From Piezodorus guildinii (Eukaryota; Arthropoda; Insecta; Hemiptera; Pentatomidae), in contig CM041298.1 of NCBI GenBank assembly GCA_023052935.1, forward strand, positions 18,831,371 through 18,895,370: a stretch of 64,000 bases of DNA, in the 5' to 3' direction. The position numbers and the translations under genes were made by a program. Positions 32,728-43,399 of the stretch are shown piece after piece. The first letter of the stretch is position 1; every line of letters starts with the position of its first letter. The notes under the pieces were generated by a model. The model made no database searches. It was not told where the DNA came from and worked only from the letters and a program-made list of their open reading frames with translations.

Positions 32728-32729
32728 AG
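32696..32729. repeat. (TG)n microsatellite at the R1 5' junction
   Basis: TGTGTCTG followed by about 13 TG units; it is the remainder of the H-element microsatellite that received the R1 insertion. Confidence 0.92.
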
Positions 32730-33483
32730 TGGTAACTCCCGGACGGAAACAGTATGTTCTGTGAAACTAAAATTTCATATTTAAGACAACTATACGCCCG
32801 AGAAGTGACAAAACTTTTTTCATCAAAATGAGCTTACCAAAAGAGGCACTTTATACCATGCATTTTGCACCTTTTTTCGACTTTCTCGAAAACGGTTCCG
32901 ACGATGTAGATTAAACTCGCTATATCGATGTAAAATTTAATGGGCTTTAATATTCTGTAGGTTTTATTTGGATAAAAATGGTCAGACAGGGCTTAAATGC
33001 TGATATTTTAAATTTTCTTCTCCTAAAGTACCTTTAATTTTGTAGATTCAATAATAATAACTAGATTATCTTCTTAACGCTGATGAAAAACAGGTAAATA
33101 TATAAATTGAATAAATTCGATACCCAACTAAAGGAGAAAACAGAAAAAAATATTTTTTTAATGCAATTTTTCGTTTTTGAACATAAGAGTAGTAATATAC
33201 ATGTATGATATACCGTTGGAAAGCTAAAGATTTTAGAAAAAATATCATCTTATACACAAGCTTTTAGAAGTTAATAGAGAGTGATGAGAAGATAAAACTA
33301 AATGATTATTTTAGATAATAATATAATAGTTTTTTTAATAAAACACATGTTTCTTTATAAATTCAATTTGATTAATTCCTTAATAGTTTCACGTATTTTT
33401 ATCTGTAACTGTATTTGAAAATTCTTTCATTGATTTTAAAAATCGAGGTAAGTGAAAGTCGTGTGTTGCCCGCACCAGATTTT

Positions 33484-33570
33484 TTTCATCTCTAAGTGCA
33501 TTTAAAAGTTCTATAATTAATGTTGACAAGAAAGGTTAGTGAATGTCATGTGTTGCGCCCACTAGATTTT
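33484..33570 (-). repeat. Extra H-element terminus in tandem
   Basis: Directly after the complete H end, a second terminus reads GTTGACAAGAAAGGTTAGTG, GTCATGTGTTGCGCCCACTA and GATTTT. No H body separates the two. Confidence 0.75.
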
Positions 33571-34222
33571 AAACAATAATTTTCAGTGTTATATTTTTCA
33601 ATGTTCAATAACACTTCCCATCGAAACAAGATGATTTTTTTTTTTCAAACTTTTATTTTATTTATTCACTCACACAATTTAATTAATTTTAACTGATAAG
33701 GTAAGTGATAGTTGTGTGTTGCTCATCGGTATTTTTTGATAAAATGTTTTGTCCAAGAAAATCAGCGAAGGAAGGCTCCCCTGGGACATGAAGGTGACGT
33801 CATAGTGAATTATGGCAAAGTGCTCGAGTAAATATTTCAGGTAGAAGCTCTTGTTTAAGCGCTTGCTATTCAAGTCCCCTCCGGAAATGTTCCAGACTTC
33901 TCTAAATAACTTATGAAACAACAGATTACAGGCAGATAGGAATATTGCGAAATCAGTATAATTTTTTTATCCAGGTAATGAAAAATATATGGTCATTTAG
34001 TCCCATAAGTAAAATATGCAATGAACAGAGAAAGTCCAATTTGTCTGGCTTCATTTGATGCATAAATATTTGGTCAGATAGTAAAGTATTTAAAGTTATT
34101 ATAAATAAAACATACAAATGAAAATAGATGACAACATCGAATGAGTTTAGCTGAATATTATCGAAGTCAGGATTTATCACATATGTACGGAAGATTGATT
34201 TTAGAGGAGGTGAGTCTATATA
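33571..34222. other. Unassigned; one more H terminus at 33684-33736
   Basis: GATAAGGTAAGTGATAGTTG and TGTGTTGCTCATCGG at 33684-33736 is a decayed H terminus. The rest, including an 80-codon minus frame, is unrecognised. Confidence 0.5.
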
Positions 34223-35146
34223 TTGGGTTGTGTCACATGAAATATCCGTTTTCAAGGTAAAGGATTTTTATTAAAAATACGATATGAAAACAAGATAATT
34301 TTATTCGAAGCATTCACCTTCTTTTTCTACACATTTTTCCCAACGTGACACCAACTCTTTTATCCCCGAACTGAAAAACTCTGAGCTTTAAAGTGAAACA
34401 AAATCTGAAAACGCGCTTTTCACTTGATCATCATTTTCAAAAAGTTTTCCTTTGACGATGTTGTCTAAATTCCTGAACAGGTGGTAATCTGTTGGAGACA
34501 AGTCGGGAGAGTATGGTGGGTGCGGAAGAACTTCGTAGCCCAGTTCTTTCAATTTTTGCACGGTATGTTTTGAAACATAGGGTCTTGCTGCCGCTCAGTG
34601 AGATCATGAGGTACCCAGGTATCGAGCTTTTTTTACTTTCCCAATACACTTTAAATGTCCGGAAACGGTAGGTGCACTTGCATTTAGTTGTGCTAAGAGT
34701 CCTTTAACTGTTTGGTAAAGGTTTCCTTCTACTGTGTGTTTGAGGACATCGTTGTCTATTACGAACAGAGGTCTTCCTCGGGGCAAGTTTTCCTAGTCGG
34801 TATCCCCACCTTAAAACTTAGCAAACAACGGCGAATGGTCCGTTCCTTACCACTCCCTTCCCTAAACGCCTTGCAAATATTTCTAGCGGCCTCAGCTGCT
34901 GAATGGCAGAGTTTACACTCGTACAAAAATATTACTCGAAAATCGCGTGTTTCAATGTTCATATTTGTAGGCATACTAAAAAGTGGGAAATTGATTGGGA
35001 AGCTAATGTTTATAATACAAAGGTAAAGAATTAGTAACTGTTTACTTTAAATATGTAAACATTTTGAAGAAAACAACAGAGACCTGCAACATTCTTTATG
35101 TATTTTGGAAACTATAAAAACGGACATTTCATGTGAAACAACCCAA
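34223..35146 (-). mobile_element. Mariner, internally deleted, copy 2
   Basis: TIRs TTGGGTTGTGTCACATGAAA and GGACATTTCATGTGAAACAA, with TA at 34221-34222 and 35147-35148. 924 bases. Transposase remnants on the minus strand include FRVIFLYECKLCHSAAEAAR and TVKGLLAQLNASAPTVSGHL (helix-turn-helix) and a C-terminal LKELGYEVLPHPPYSPDLSP piece. The deletion junction lies at about 34600 (WVPHDLTERQQ), identical in position to copies 1 and 3. Confidence 0.93.
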
Positions 35147-35148
35147 TA

Positions 35149-35206
35149 ATCAGTGTTTGATAGGGGTTAGGGATGACACTATTCGGAGAGAGACGGGTAA
35201 AGAGTT
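35149..35206. other. Short unassigned spacer
   Basis: Between the mariner and a SINE-A tail. Confidence 0.4.
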
Positions 35207-35290
35207 CAAATTTAGGACTCCCAATATAGCATCATCCGATTAGCCATGGCGGCATAAAGGGGCGTTAAATAATATAAATAAATAAACAAA
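35207..35290 (+). mobile_element. SINE-A 3' end only
   Basis: AATTTAGGACTCCCAATATA, CATCATCCGATTAGCCATGG and GGCGTTAAATAATATAAATA. The tRNA-like head is absent through 5' truncation. Confidence 0.8.
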
Positions 35291-35581
35291 CTCATGTTTC
35301 AACAGAAATTAAATTTAAATTAATTCTATATTAGTTTCACTTATTTTCATCTCTAACTGTATTTGAAAATTCTTTGATTGACTTTAACAACGGAGGTGAG
35401 TGAGAAGTCGTGTGTTGACCGCTCCAGATTTTCTTTAAATACATTTAAATAAATTTTAAAAAAGGTTTCAAAAACGGAGGTAAGTGATAGCCGTGTGTTG
35501 CCCGCACCAGAGTTTCTTTAAATGCATTTAAATTTTAACAACAAAGGTAAGTGAAAATCGTGTGTTGCGCTTATCAGATTT
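35291..35581 (-). repeat. H-element end with three tandem termini
   Basis: After an H body fragment (ACTCATGTTTCAACAGAAAT) three successive termini appear at about 35391-35431, 35471-35515 and 35535-35580. Each holds a GGAGGTGAGTG/GGAGGTAAGTG-type core, GTGTGTTG and a CAGA end. Short T/A-rich linkers with TTTAAAT(A/G)CATTTAAAT separate them. Confidence 0.82.
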
Positions 35582-36100
35582 TTCTGTTTTATAATTAACA
35601 GAAGTGTACCGTTTCTCTAGCTCTATAGAATTTTTCATAACGCAAGCCCTCAAATTTTGAGAGGTAGTAATTCTTTTGTTCGATTACAAATGTTTATTAT
35701 TGAAAATAATAAAGCAAAATTTATTTTATACTAGTGTTCGATAAAGAAGAATTTTCTTTAAGTATGACGTTTTCGAGTAATATGTACAATGTCCTAAAAA
35801 AACCTGTAAGAGAGAATCGATGGTCGGAAGAGGAGACTATTAATCTAGAAGGAGGGTTGTTACCCCGGGAAATGTTTTGCGATGGCAAGTATTCCCAAGT
35901 GGCTGTGATGAGGGTTGGTCTCTGGTGGCCTGCGGCTTTTTGTCATTCCCTTTTCTTCAGGTATTCTGCTGTAACCTGAGGGAGTTCTCATAGATCATCG
36001 TCTGCTATCATGAATATAATACTAAAATTTGAAATATATTATTTAATACTAGCAATAATGACTACTGATCGAAACTTTCCGGAAAAAAAAACCATTTAAA
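35582..36100. other. No gene recognised
   Basis: An 81-codon plus-strand frame (35734-35979) reads MFDKEEFSLSMTFSSNMYNV and later RENRWSEEETINLEGGLLPR. I do not recognise it, and it has no sign of splicing or homology visible by eye. Confidence 0.4.
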
Positions 36101-36900
36101 ACAAAGAATGAAGAAATCAGAGTCACAAATAGCTTCGGGTATTTAGGGGAAGTTATTTGTAATAATGTGTAAGAGAGAAAGGGTATGGAGGAGAGGCTGG
36201 TCAAGATGGCAAAACTCAGCTTTGCCACCAGTGGCCTATACTGTAAAAAGGCACTTTCAATAAGAGCAAGAATAAGGCATTATAACACCGTTGTCAAACC
36301 GGTTATTATGTATGGAATGGAGACCGCTTCTCTTCCTAGCTTAAGGAAACTTTTGGGAATTGAGAGGAAGATCCTGAGGAGGATTTATGGGCCGGTAAAG
36401 TTACCGGAGGGATATAGGCTGAGGCCTGCCAGAGAACTGTACAAAGAAATGGAAGACCTGGAAACGGACATTAGGTTAAGGAGGCTGCGTCTGTACTGCC
36501 ATATGGCAAGGATGAGCCCGAGCAGAATATATAAGGAGATCTTTGGGAAAATGTACAGATATAAAGGGGCCGGAGAATACATTCAGCAGATAAGGAAAGA
36601 GACAGTGAGGTTGGGAATCTCAACACAGGATTGTGTCAATATAGATGAATATAGGGAAACATTAGGGAAGTTAAAGGTCCTTGTGGGCGCCAAGGAGGTG
36701 AGAAAGGGAAGAGTATGGAGCGAGGAACAGAGAAGAGTCCAGTCTGAAAGAATGAAGAAGAGGTGGGAAGAGAGGAAGAGAGAGGAATGAGTGGGCAAAG
36801 TTCGGAGGGAATGATATTTGAGTGCTCTTTAAGGCCATTGTGCGTAATAAAACAAAGAAAGGAAACAAACATAATGATAAATACTTTATTTATCCTGGAC
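36100..36900 (+). pseudogene. RTE-like LINE RT C-terminus
   Basis: Upstream of a stop near 36170 it reads IRVTNSFGYLGEVICNNV. A 201-codon open frame (36185-36790) then gives YCKKALSIRARIRHYNTVVK, PVIMYGMETASLPSLRKLLG, IERKILRRIYGP and RRLRLYCHMARMSPSRI. A basic tail RMKKRWEERKREE follows. This is the thumb and C-terminal part of an RTE-like polymerase, distinct from the copy at 21.7 kb. It is followed by a 3' UTR and a (TA)n tract. Confidence 0.78.
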
Positions 36901-36911
36901 AAGTCCTTTTA

Positions 36912-36913
<2 letters not shown>

Positions 36914-36971
<58 letters not shown>
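36914..36971. repeat. (TA)n microsatellite
   Basis: About 28 TA units directly downstream of the RTE-like fragment. Confidence 0.95.
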
Positions 36972-36975
<4 letters not shown>

Positions 36976-37192
36976 ACAAACACAGACATATAATTATTGA
37001 AGAACGTAGACTTTAGACGATTCCAAAATAGTAGTTTATTATTGATCAAAATGCACATAAGTAGATACATACAAACACAATAAACGAATAAACAACTTAC
37101 AGAAAATAGTATAATGGAATAAAAAAAAAGTCCCATTATGCTTTATCTAAAAGCTAACAGTCACAGAGCACATAAACCCTACTCAATGTTTA
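36972..37192. other. No gene seen
   Basis: AT-rich spacer between the microsatellite and an H element. Confidence 0.4.
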
Positions 37193-38313
37193 AAAATCTG
37201 GTGCGGGCAACACACGACTATCACCTACCTCTGTTATTAATGAATTTTCAAATACAGTTAGAGATGAAAATACGTGAAACTATTAAAGAATTAATTAAAT
37301 TGAATTTATATAGAAACACGTTTTTTATTAAAAAATTTATTATATTATTATCTATATAGTTATGATGTTTATTTATTTGCCAACTTTTTATTTATCTCAA
37401 TTAAAGATTGTTGTTTTGTTTTTTTTATTTATTATTATTTTATTGTATATATATGAATTTATTTATTTTCTATTTTATGTAATTTGACTATTATTATCAT
37501 TTTCTGTATATATAGTATGATTGTGGTCTCATATCAATATTATTATTGTTAATTTTGTAACAAATTGTAATATATCTCAATAAAAAAAAAATATCATTAT
37601 CTAAAATAATCAGTTAGTTTTATCTTCTTTTCATCACTCTCTATTAACTTCTAAAAGCTTGAATATAATATTTTTTCTAAAATCTTTAGCTTTCCAATGG
37701 TATATCATACATGTATATTATTGGTCTTATGTTAAAAAAAAAATTTGCATTAAAAAAATATTTTTTTCTGTTATCTCCTATAGTTGTATATGGAATTCAT
37801 TCAATTTATAGATTTACCTGTTTTTCATCAGTGGTAACAAGATAATATAGTTATTGTTATAGAATCAACAAAATTAAAGGTACTTTAGAAAAAGAAAATT
37901 TAAAATATTGGCATTTAAGTCCTGTCAGACCATTTCAATCCGAATGAAACCTAAATCATATTAAAGCCAATTAAATTTTACATCGATATATCGAGTTTAA
38001 TCAAAATCGTCGGAACCTGTTTTGAGAAAATCGATAAAAGGTGCAAAATGCATGGTATAAAGTGGCTCTTCTGGTAAGCTCATTTTGATGAAAAAGGTTT
38101 TGTAACGTCTCGGGCGTATATTTTTCTTAAATATCTCAGTTCATAGGACTTACCGTTTCCGCTTAGGAATTTTCACACACAGACCTTTTTGCGGGATTTG
38201 GTTATTTGGACTCAGGGGACCCTAAAATGTGTATTTCTGTTGAAAATTGGAATTCGAAAATTTTTACGATCGCAATACTTTCCCTTACTATAAATAGTAA
38301 GTGAAAGTAAAAA
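37193..38313 (+). mobile_element. H element, reference copy (complete ends), with a LINE tail inserted
   Basis: Start AAAAATCTGGTGCGGGCAAC, then ACACGACTATCACCTACCTC (subterminal ACTTTCACTTACC in better copies). Blocks follow in order: TTAGCTTTCCAATGGTATAT, AAAGGTACTTTAGAAAAAGA, TTACATCGATATATCGAGTT, GTGCAAAATGCATGGTATAA, GTAACGTCTCGGGCGTATA. Then a short CACACACAG tract, CCTTTTTGCGGGATTTGGTT, CAATACTTTCCCTTACTATA and TAGTAAGTGAAAGTAAAAA. The last stretch can fold as a hairpin (CTTTCCCTTACTA against TAGTAAGTGAAAG). No open frame is conserved. About 880 bases remain once the insertion at 37366-37591 is removed. Confidence 0.88.
37366..37591 (+). mobile_element. LINE 3' tail inserted in an H element
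   Basis: A T-rich 3' UTR ends TTTTGTAACAAATTGTAATA and ATCTCAATAAAAAAAAAA. The target copies are TATTATTATCT (left) and TATCATTATCT (right). A shorter copy of the same tail lies on the minus strand at 43536-43681. Confidence 0.72.
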
Positions 38314-38379
38314 TGTTAGTAATCTACTGTGTCACTATCATTTACTACTAAATTATGATTATAATTCACAGACACACAC

Positions 38380-38381
<2 letters not shown>

Positions 38382-38450
<69 letters not shown>
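38382..38450. repeat. (TA)n microsatellite
   Basis: About 34 TA units flanked by CACACACAGA and GTGTGTGTG, so the tract is itself flanked by short AC/TG runs. Confidence 0.95.
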
Positions 38451-38458
<8 letters not shown>

Positions 38459-38595
38459 GTGTGTGTGTGTTTACTAAATTAAAATAACATGAATTATGAT
38501 TTTGGGAATCAGATTTTCAGTTTAGTGCGCGATTCACAAAAATTAGCCAAATAAAATTGCTTATTTATTACATATCTATATCATATATCTATATA
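38451..38595. other. No gene seen
   Basis: AT-rich. Confidence 0.4.
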
Positions 38596-38815
38596 GAGGT
38601 GATCCGGCCAAGATCATGCTCAGCCGCTAGGTTTTTTCCCAACTTGGGTATTCACTTTAGAGATGCTGTGTCTGCCCCAGGAGGATCTCCATACCTCAGG
38701 GTCACCCCCCGGCTGAGATAACAATAAATAACATGTTACAGCCTGGATTCTAACCCTAGACGCGGATAATAGTAGACTAGTGCTCTATCCACTAGATCAC
38801 ACCTCTCCCTTTTAA
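38596..38815 (-). mobile_element. SINE-B (tRNA-derived), decayed
   Basis: On the minus strand the head GTGTGATCTAGTGGATAGAG keeps the A box and CTAGGGTTAGAATCC a damaged B box. The body matches the copy at 52411-52690 (CTGAGATAACAATAAATAAC, CTCAGCCGCTAGGTTTTTTC on the plus strand). Confidence 0.82.
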
Positions 38816-39433
38816 GGTTTAATATTATTATAGTTGTAAAGGTTTACTTATTGTTGTTTTGTTTACATATTTTCTTCTATTTAATAAGCTTAAAATAAAA
38901 TAATACAATTATATTCTATTTGAGAGAGAATGACGAATTTATCAAAGTAGCTTATTAGACCAGTTTCCAGTTACGGCCCGCAAATTGACAGTTGATTTGA
39001 TAAAGTCAATTTGTTAGAGCGAAGGGAGAGAATATATTATCAACACAAAACATTGAATATTGAAAAGTGAAACGATGTATGGATACACAGTCAGAATAAA
39101 AGAATTTTTACGAAAATGATTTGTTTCCAAAGGGAAGTGAAATGAAAAATTCATAAAGTTTTTTTTTTTAGTTTTACTTTTTTTTGCCTTTGTAAGCATG
39201 AAACTTTGATGTAATTAAATGTATATAATAACTTGATTTGTTTTTATTTCCTTTGAAAACAAATATTTTATATAAAAAACATTTGGCCTTTTAGTACAAG
39301 CTTTATTAGTTTTCATAATAAATTGAATGTATTTGTATAAACACTAATTAGGTTAGGATAAAAGTATAAATTATTGGAAAATGATTTTTTTAATAATAAA
39401 AAAAATTAAAATAATTTATGTGTGTTGGTATGC

Positions 39434-39436
<3 letters not shown>
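38816..39436. other. AT-rich, no gene seen
   Basis: No element recognised. Confidence 0.5.

Positions 39437-39493
<57 letters not shown>
39437..39493. repeat. (TA)n microsatellite
   Basis: About 28 TA units. Confidence 0.95.
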
Positions 39494-39498
<5 letters not shown>

Positions 39499-39544
39499 GT
39501 CAGTTAGTTTAGGTAATATAACAGTTTTTTTACTTTCAATTTTT

Positions 39545-40090
39545 TAAAGCCTCACACAAGACTGAAACGACAAGAAACTGCTCTAAGATGTCGTTTACTA
39601 CAACGCTAACTAGACAAACGTTCAAAACTTCCATTATATTACAAAATATTCATTTACATCACTATTGTCAGACCTATTTGGACATATATAATCGAGCTTT
39701 GGGGCTCTAGGAAACCATTTAATTCCTCCCGCACTCAATCCAAAAACCTTCGAAAAATAATGAATGCCCCTTATTTTTTAACTTATCAACTCCTCCTTAA
39801 TGACCTAACATTTGTTGCAGACATAGCCCGTGATAGATACTCCTCTTTTCATTCTAAACTCCATGAACACACAAACTTACTTGTCCGTAATTTATCTTCC
39901 TCAGATATTCCTGTTAGCCCTCCGAGGCGACGAAAAGAAGGTGGCCTCGGGATCTACTGCATTAAAATAGTTGGTGAAGTGCTAACTGGATAGTTCTTTC
40001 TCAAGAAATTTTTATGACTTTTTATTTTTCATTCTGAATATTTACTCATTGTGTTCTTTAATACAGTTGTAAATTACTATAAATAATTAA
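39545..40090 (+). pseudogene. Jockey-clade LINE 3' end
   Basis: Frames correspond to PHTRLKRQETALRCRLLQR, a stop, PLYYKIFIYITIVRPIWTYI, IELWGSRKPFNSSRTQSKNL, RKIMNAPYFLTYQLLLNDLT, FVADIARDRYSSFHSKLHEH and LVRNLSSSDIPVSPPRRRKE. It is the same subfamily as 53772-54406, with more damage and a frameshift in the final RRWPRDLL block. Confidence 0.82.
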
Positions 40091-40540
40091 AATTTTAAAT
40101 GATAATTTTTTATACCCTTTTTTCAGGAAAAAAAACGTAGAGATAATCGGGCCAAGACAAATTATTTTTGCTCTCTTCTATTTTAGTTGGTTATAAAATC
40201 CGTTCGATATTTATATTAAGACTTTTTTTTTTTATCAATACTAATAAAATATTTAACTCTTTCTCTCGGTAAGAATCAGAGATTTTGAATTTAATTAAAT
40301 TTGAAGTATCGTCATTTACGTCCGGTCACACTATTTCTATCACAGACAAATCTGAATGAAATCAGAGCCGAGTAGATATTACATCAGTGTAGCGAGTTTG
40401 ATCCGTTTTAAGAAAGAAAATGTTGAACAAGTGAAAAATGTATGGTATTAAGCGGCTCTTCTAGGTTGTCAATATTTTTAAAAAAGATGCTGTTATATCT
40501 GAAGTATAAGGGCTTCTAAAATATTAATAAAAAAAAAAAA
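40091..40540 (+). mobile_element. Strongly decayed H element body
   Basis: AAATTTGAAGTATCGTCATT, ATTACATCAGTGTAGCGAGT, GTGAAAAATGTATGGTATTA and AAGCGGCTCTTCTAGG follow the H order. Both ends are unrecognisable. Confidence 0.55.
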
Positions 40541-40566
40541 AAAAAAAATTGTGTGTGGGCAAGTAC

Positions 40567-40585
40567 GTATATATATATATGTGTC

Positions 40586-40638
<53 letters not shown>
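40567..40638. repeat. (TA)n microsatellite, interrupted
   Basis: A short TA run, GTGTCTGTC, then about 24 TA units. Confidence 0.93.
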
Positions 40639-40645
<7 letters not shown>

Positions 40646-41275
40646 ACATTCCTATAGGCCTTAAGCAGACTGTATGAGAAAGAATCGACCCATTACACCT
40701 AGAAGAACACGTAACTAAGCACACTCGTCAGAGGAATGTAAGTTCAGGCAAGTCATTTAACTTAATTGCCTCGGATGAGAAACAATTTTCGGGCTTAGGT
40801 GCTTAAGCGCTTAAATTCCTAATGAAAGTTCCAAAAGATTTAGAGGAACATATGACTCATTAACGCTGGCCCATTTGGGACCCTGAATCAGTGACGCAGC
40901 TATTATAACTTTCCTAGGTAATTTCGTAATCTTTTCAAACAATTTTAGAACGATTAACGTTAATTGACCTCAATTAATAGGATTATCTTGGGGAAAAAAC
41001 AATGGAAATTAGATTAGTTCTGGTAAAAAGTATTATTAGTTCTTACATAAAAAGTAGCGTGCTAGTCTACCACTCCGAGGTTGTAAGTTAGAATCCTAGT
41101 CCTGGGTTGGCGTTTCAAGTATATAAATGAATGGGGATCACACATAGGACTGCCATAGGTATGTGAGGCCCGTCAGCCAACTGGTGGCCAATCACTAAAA
41201 TATGCTTAGGGAGTGACACTAAACTAGCACGGCCTTTGATCCTGCACGGTCTTTCGCGCCATACAGGAGAAAGGA

Positions 41276-41278
<3 letters not shown>
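40639..41278. other. Unassigned; possible tRNA-like SINE trace
   Basis: AGCGTGCTAGTCTACCACTC and GTTGTAAGTTAGAATCCTAG (41057-41100) look like weak A- and B-box regions. A GC-richer body follows (GGCCCGTCAGCCAACTGGTG). Only one copy is in the window, so it cannot be confirmed. Confidence 0.3.

Positions 41279-41342
<64 letters not shown>
41279..41342. repeat. (TA)n microsatellite
   Basis: About 32 TA units directly beside the Tc1 relic. Confidence 0.95.
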
Positions 41343-41348
<6 letters not shown>

Positions 41349-41384
41349 AAATTACAATTTCAATTTTTAATAAGATGCATTGCC

Positions 41385-42360
41385 TTCCCTGGCTTGAATC
41401 ACTGCTTCCACCCGTCTTCACATACTTGTAAAAAGATTTTGCAGAAAATCTTGGGGTTTATTGTCCCACTCCTCCAATACAGCTCTATTTAGCATTTCAA
41501 GGGTAGTAGGAGGGGAATCTCGTGACTGCACCTTTCAATTGAGATAATCCCAAACGTGCTCTATTGGGTTCATATCAGGACTTCTTGCAGACCATTCAAT
41601 GGTGTGAATATTTGTATATTTACACCATTTATAAGATGTGTTTCAGGTATTCAGAAACACATCTTTCCTTGTGAGGACGTGCATTATCATACATGAGCAA
41701 CGATTTGGAGCCTATGAATGGCATAGCAGGCACTACTTGACCTTGAAGAATCATTTCTACATACCTCAAAGCATTAAAAGCCCCTCCTTGGATTGGCAAT
41801 AACTCGGTGCTCGCCTCCCAAGATATGCCACCCCAGAACATGATAGAATCTCCCCTCCAAATGGATCAGTTTCTAAGGTGCAGCACTGACTATACCGTTC
41901 TCCAGGCTTTCTCTAAACTTTTCACGGCCATCTGGGCTGTTAAGGGCCACTCTTGTCTCATCAGTGAATAAAACATTTTTCTATTCCTCCACAGTCCAAT
42001 ATTGGTGTTCCCTTGCATATCTTAATCTTTTTTCACGGTGATCTGCGGTTAGAAGAGGACCTTTGACTGGCCTTCTTGACCTGAGGTTTGACTCTCTCAG
42101 TCTTCTAATGACCGTTGACTCCGAGATTGATAACCCTCCAACACCAGCGATCAAGTTTTTAATGGAAGACGTAGAAATAGGCTTGCAAAGTGCTTGTATT
42201 TTAATGAAGCGATCATCTATGGGGTTAGTAACACTGGGACGCCCTGACGTTGGTCGTCTCGAACGATTGCCAGTCTCTCTGTACCTTTTTATGGTACTTA
42301 AAATGGTAGAATTTTCAATCCCAAGGCGATTAGCAAAGTAACGCAATGATTTTCTACACT
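41385..42360 (-). pseudogene. Tc1-like transposase relic (DD34E type)
   Basis: The minus strand shows the helix-turn-helix region (MRYFANRLGIENSTILSTIK, RPSVTNPIDDRFI, GGLSISESTVIRRLRESNLR), the bipartite-domain end YAREHQYWTVEE and a stop. Then come NVLFTDETRVAL with the first catalytic Asp, MFWGGISWEAS, MYDNARPHKE with the second, and RSPDMNPIEHVW with the catalytic Glu. Several stops and frameshifts make it non-functional. The N-terminal 20-30 residues and the terminal repeats are not seen. Confidence 0.88.
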
Positions 42361-42659
42361 AAATTAAACATCAAAATTATTAAAAATAAAGTTATAGATG
42401 AATTTGTTTAAAATATTTTCTTTTGTCTCTTTTTTTATAATAACTCGTGTTTTTTGGGTTCAAAAACATTATCATTTTTTTTATTTAATGAACAGCAACA
42501 AACACCATCTTAAAAAAAAAAAACTGAATTATTGAATGGAATCATTTTTAATCGGCTTTCGGCGGACGGGGAACGGCGTACGGCGGAATCCGTATCCTAT
42601 AGCGTAAGCACACTTTTATTTGTTTTTGGTCGATTAAAAATGTTCATTTTTTAATTATT
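42361..42659. other. No gene seen
   Basis: A GC-rich patch (GGCTTTCGGCGGACGGGGAA, 42553-42572) sits in AT-rich sequence. Confidence 0.45.
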
Positions 42660-43330
42660 ATTATTATTGAAGAGTTTTTTTTAAAACTTACTTTTTCTCA
42701 TTCCTAAATTTTCTTGCTCCTTCTTTCGTTCGAGCCAGTCTGCTTCTAAAAGCTCTGCCATCATCTGCTCTTCCCAGGTCTTCTCCTTTTTCGCTTTCCA
42801 TAGGTTGATAGAGAAACGGCCATCGCTCCTCTGCTATTCTTTGTACAATGTCCAAACCATTTTAACCTTTTTATATCTATTTCGTTGAAAATATTTTCTT
42901 CTTCTTGGTCATTGGGCCTAATAGTTGCCCTGTATTAACATGCTGTAATCTAGATATGCGCACAAGAGCGCATCCAAAATTCCACCTCCAATGATAGCAA
43001 CTTTGCCTCCTCCTTTTTGGTTATTACCTATGTTTCTGCTGCAAATAGCGTGACGCTTCCCAAATGAAATAGTATAGCCTTTTTTGGTTTGGAGGCTCAC
43101 CTGCTTGCTCCATAATACATAATTCAGGGTTTCAATTATCCGCCTTCCTCTCATAATTTTGTCCATGATGTCCTTGGAAGAGCTGCCATCCTCAGTTATC
43201 CATCTGCCAAAATATGTAAATTCCTTAAGACTTTCTAATTCCCAATTCTCAAGGGATAAGGCTTCTGTTTTCCCATTAAATGCCTTATGCTTGGTTTTTT
43301 CCTTACTTACATCCATACACAATACTTTAT
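42660..43330 (-). pseudogene. RTE-like LINE RT C-terminus, minus strand
   Basis: It reads LESLKEFTYFGRWITEDGSS, DIMDKIMRGRRIIETLNYVL and WSKQVSLQTKK. After frameshifts follow DIKRLKWFGHCTKNSRGAMA and KRRRPGKSR, the RLKWFGH...RRRPG motif of RTE-like C-termini. Multiple stops. Confidence 0.75.
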
Positions 43331-43399
43331 ACTGCTGAAGGAAACCGGACTCTATGCCCTCTCAGAGGACGATTTTCCTCAGCTGATGACGGAAAACAA

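Larger units (their letters stand above)
28303..33483 (-). mobile_element. H element split by a long R1 insertion
   Basis: The H 3' end (TTTTTTTACTTTCACTTACT, TAAGGGGAAGTATTGCGATC) is at 28303-28449. The R1 element occupies 28450-32695. H resumes with TGTGTCTG(TG)n at 32696 and the GGTAACTCCCGGACGGAAAC block. It ends at 33483 with GGTAAGTGAAAGTCGTGTGT and CCCGCACCAGATT. Removing the insertion leaves a near-complete element. Confidence 0.88.

Noticed and set aside
35391..35580. Regularly spaced similar repeats, superficially like a CRISPR array
   Set aside because: The repeats are diverged H termini with AT-rich linkers in a eukaryotic genome; there are no cas genes or unique equal-length spacers.
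35734..35979. 81-codon frame as a host exon
   Set aside because: No splice context or family signature can be defended; it sits between transposon relics.
36909..37136. Tyr-Ile repeat frames; also 40524-40724
   Set aside because: Translations of (TA)n tracts.
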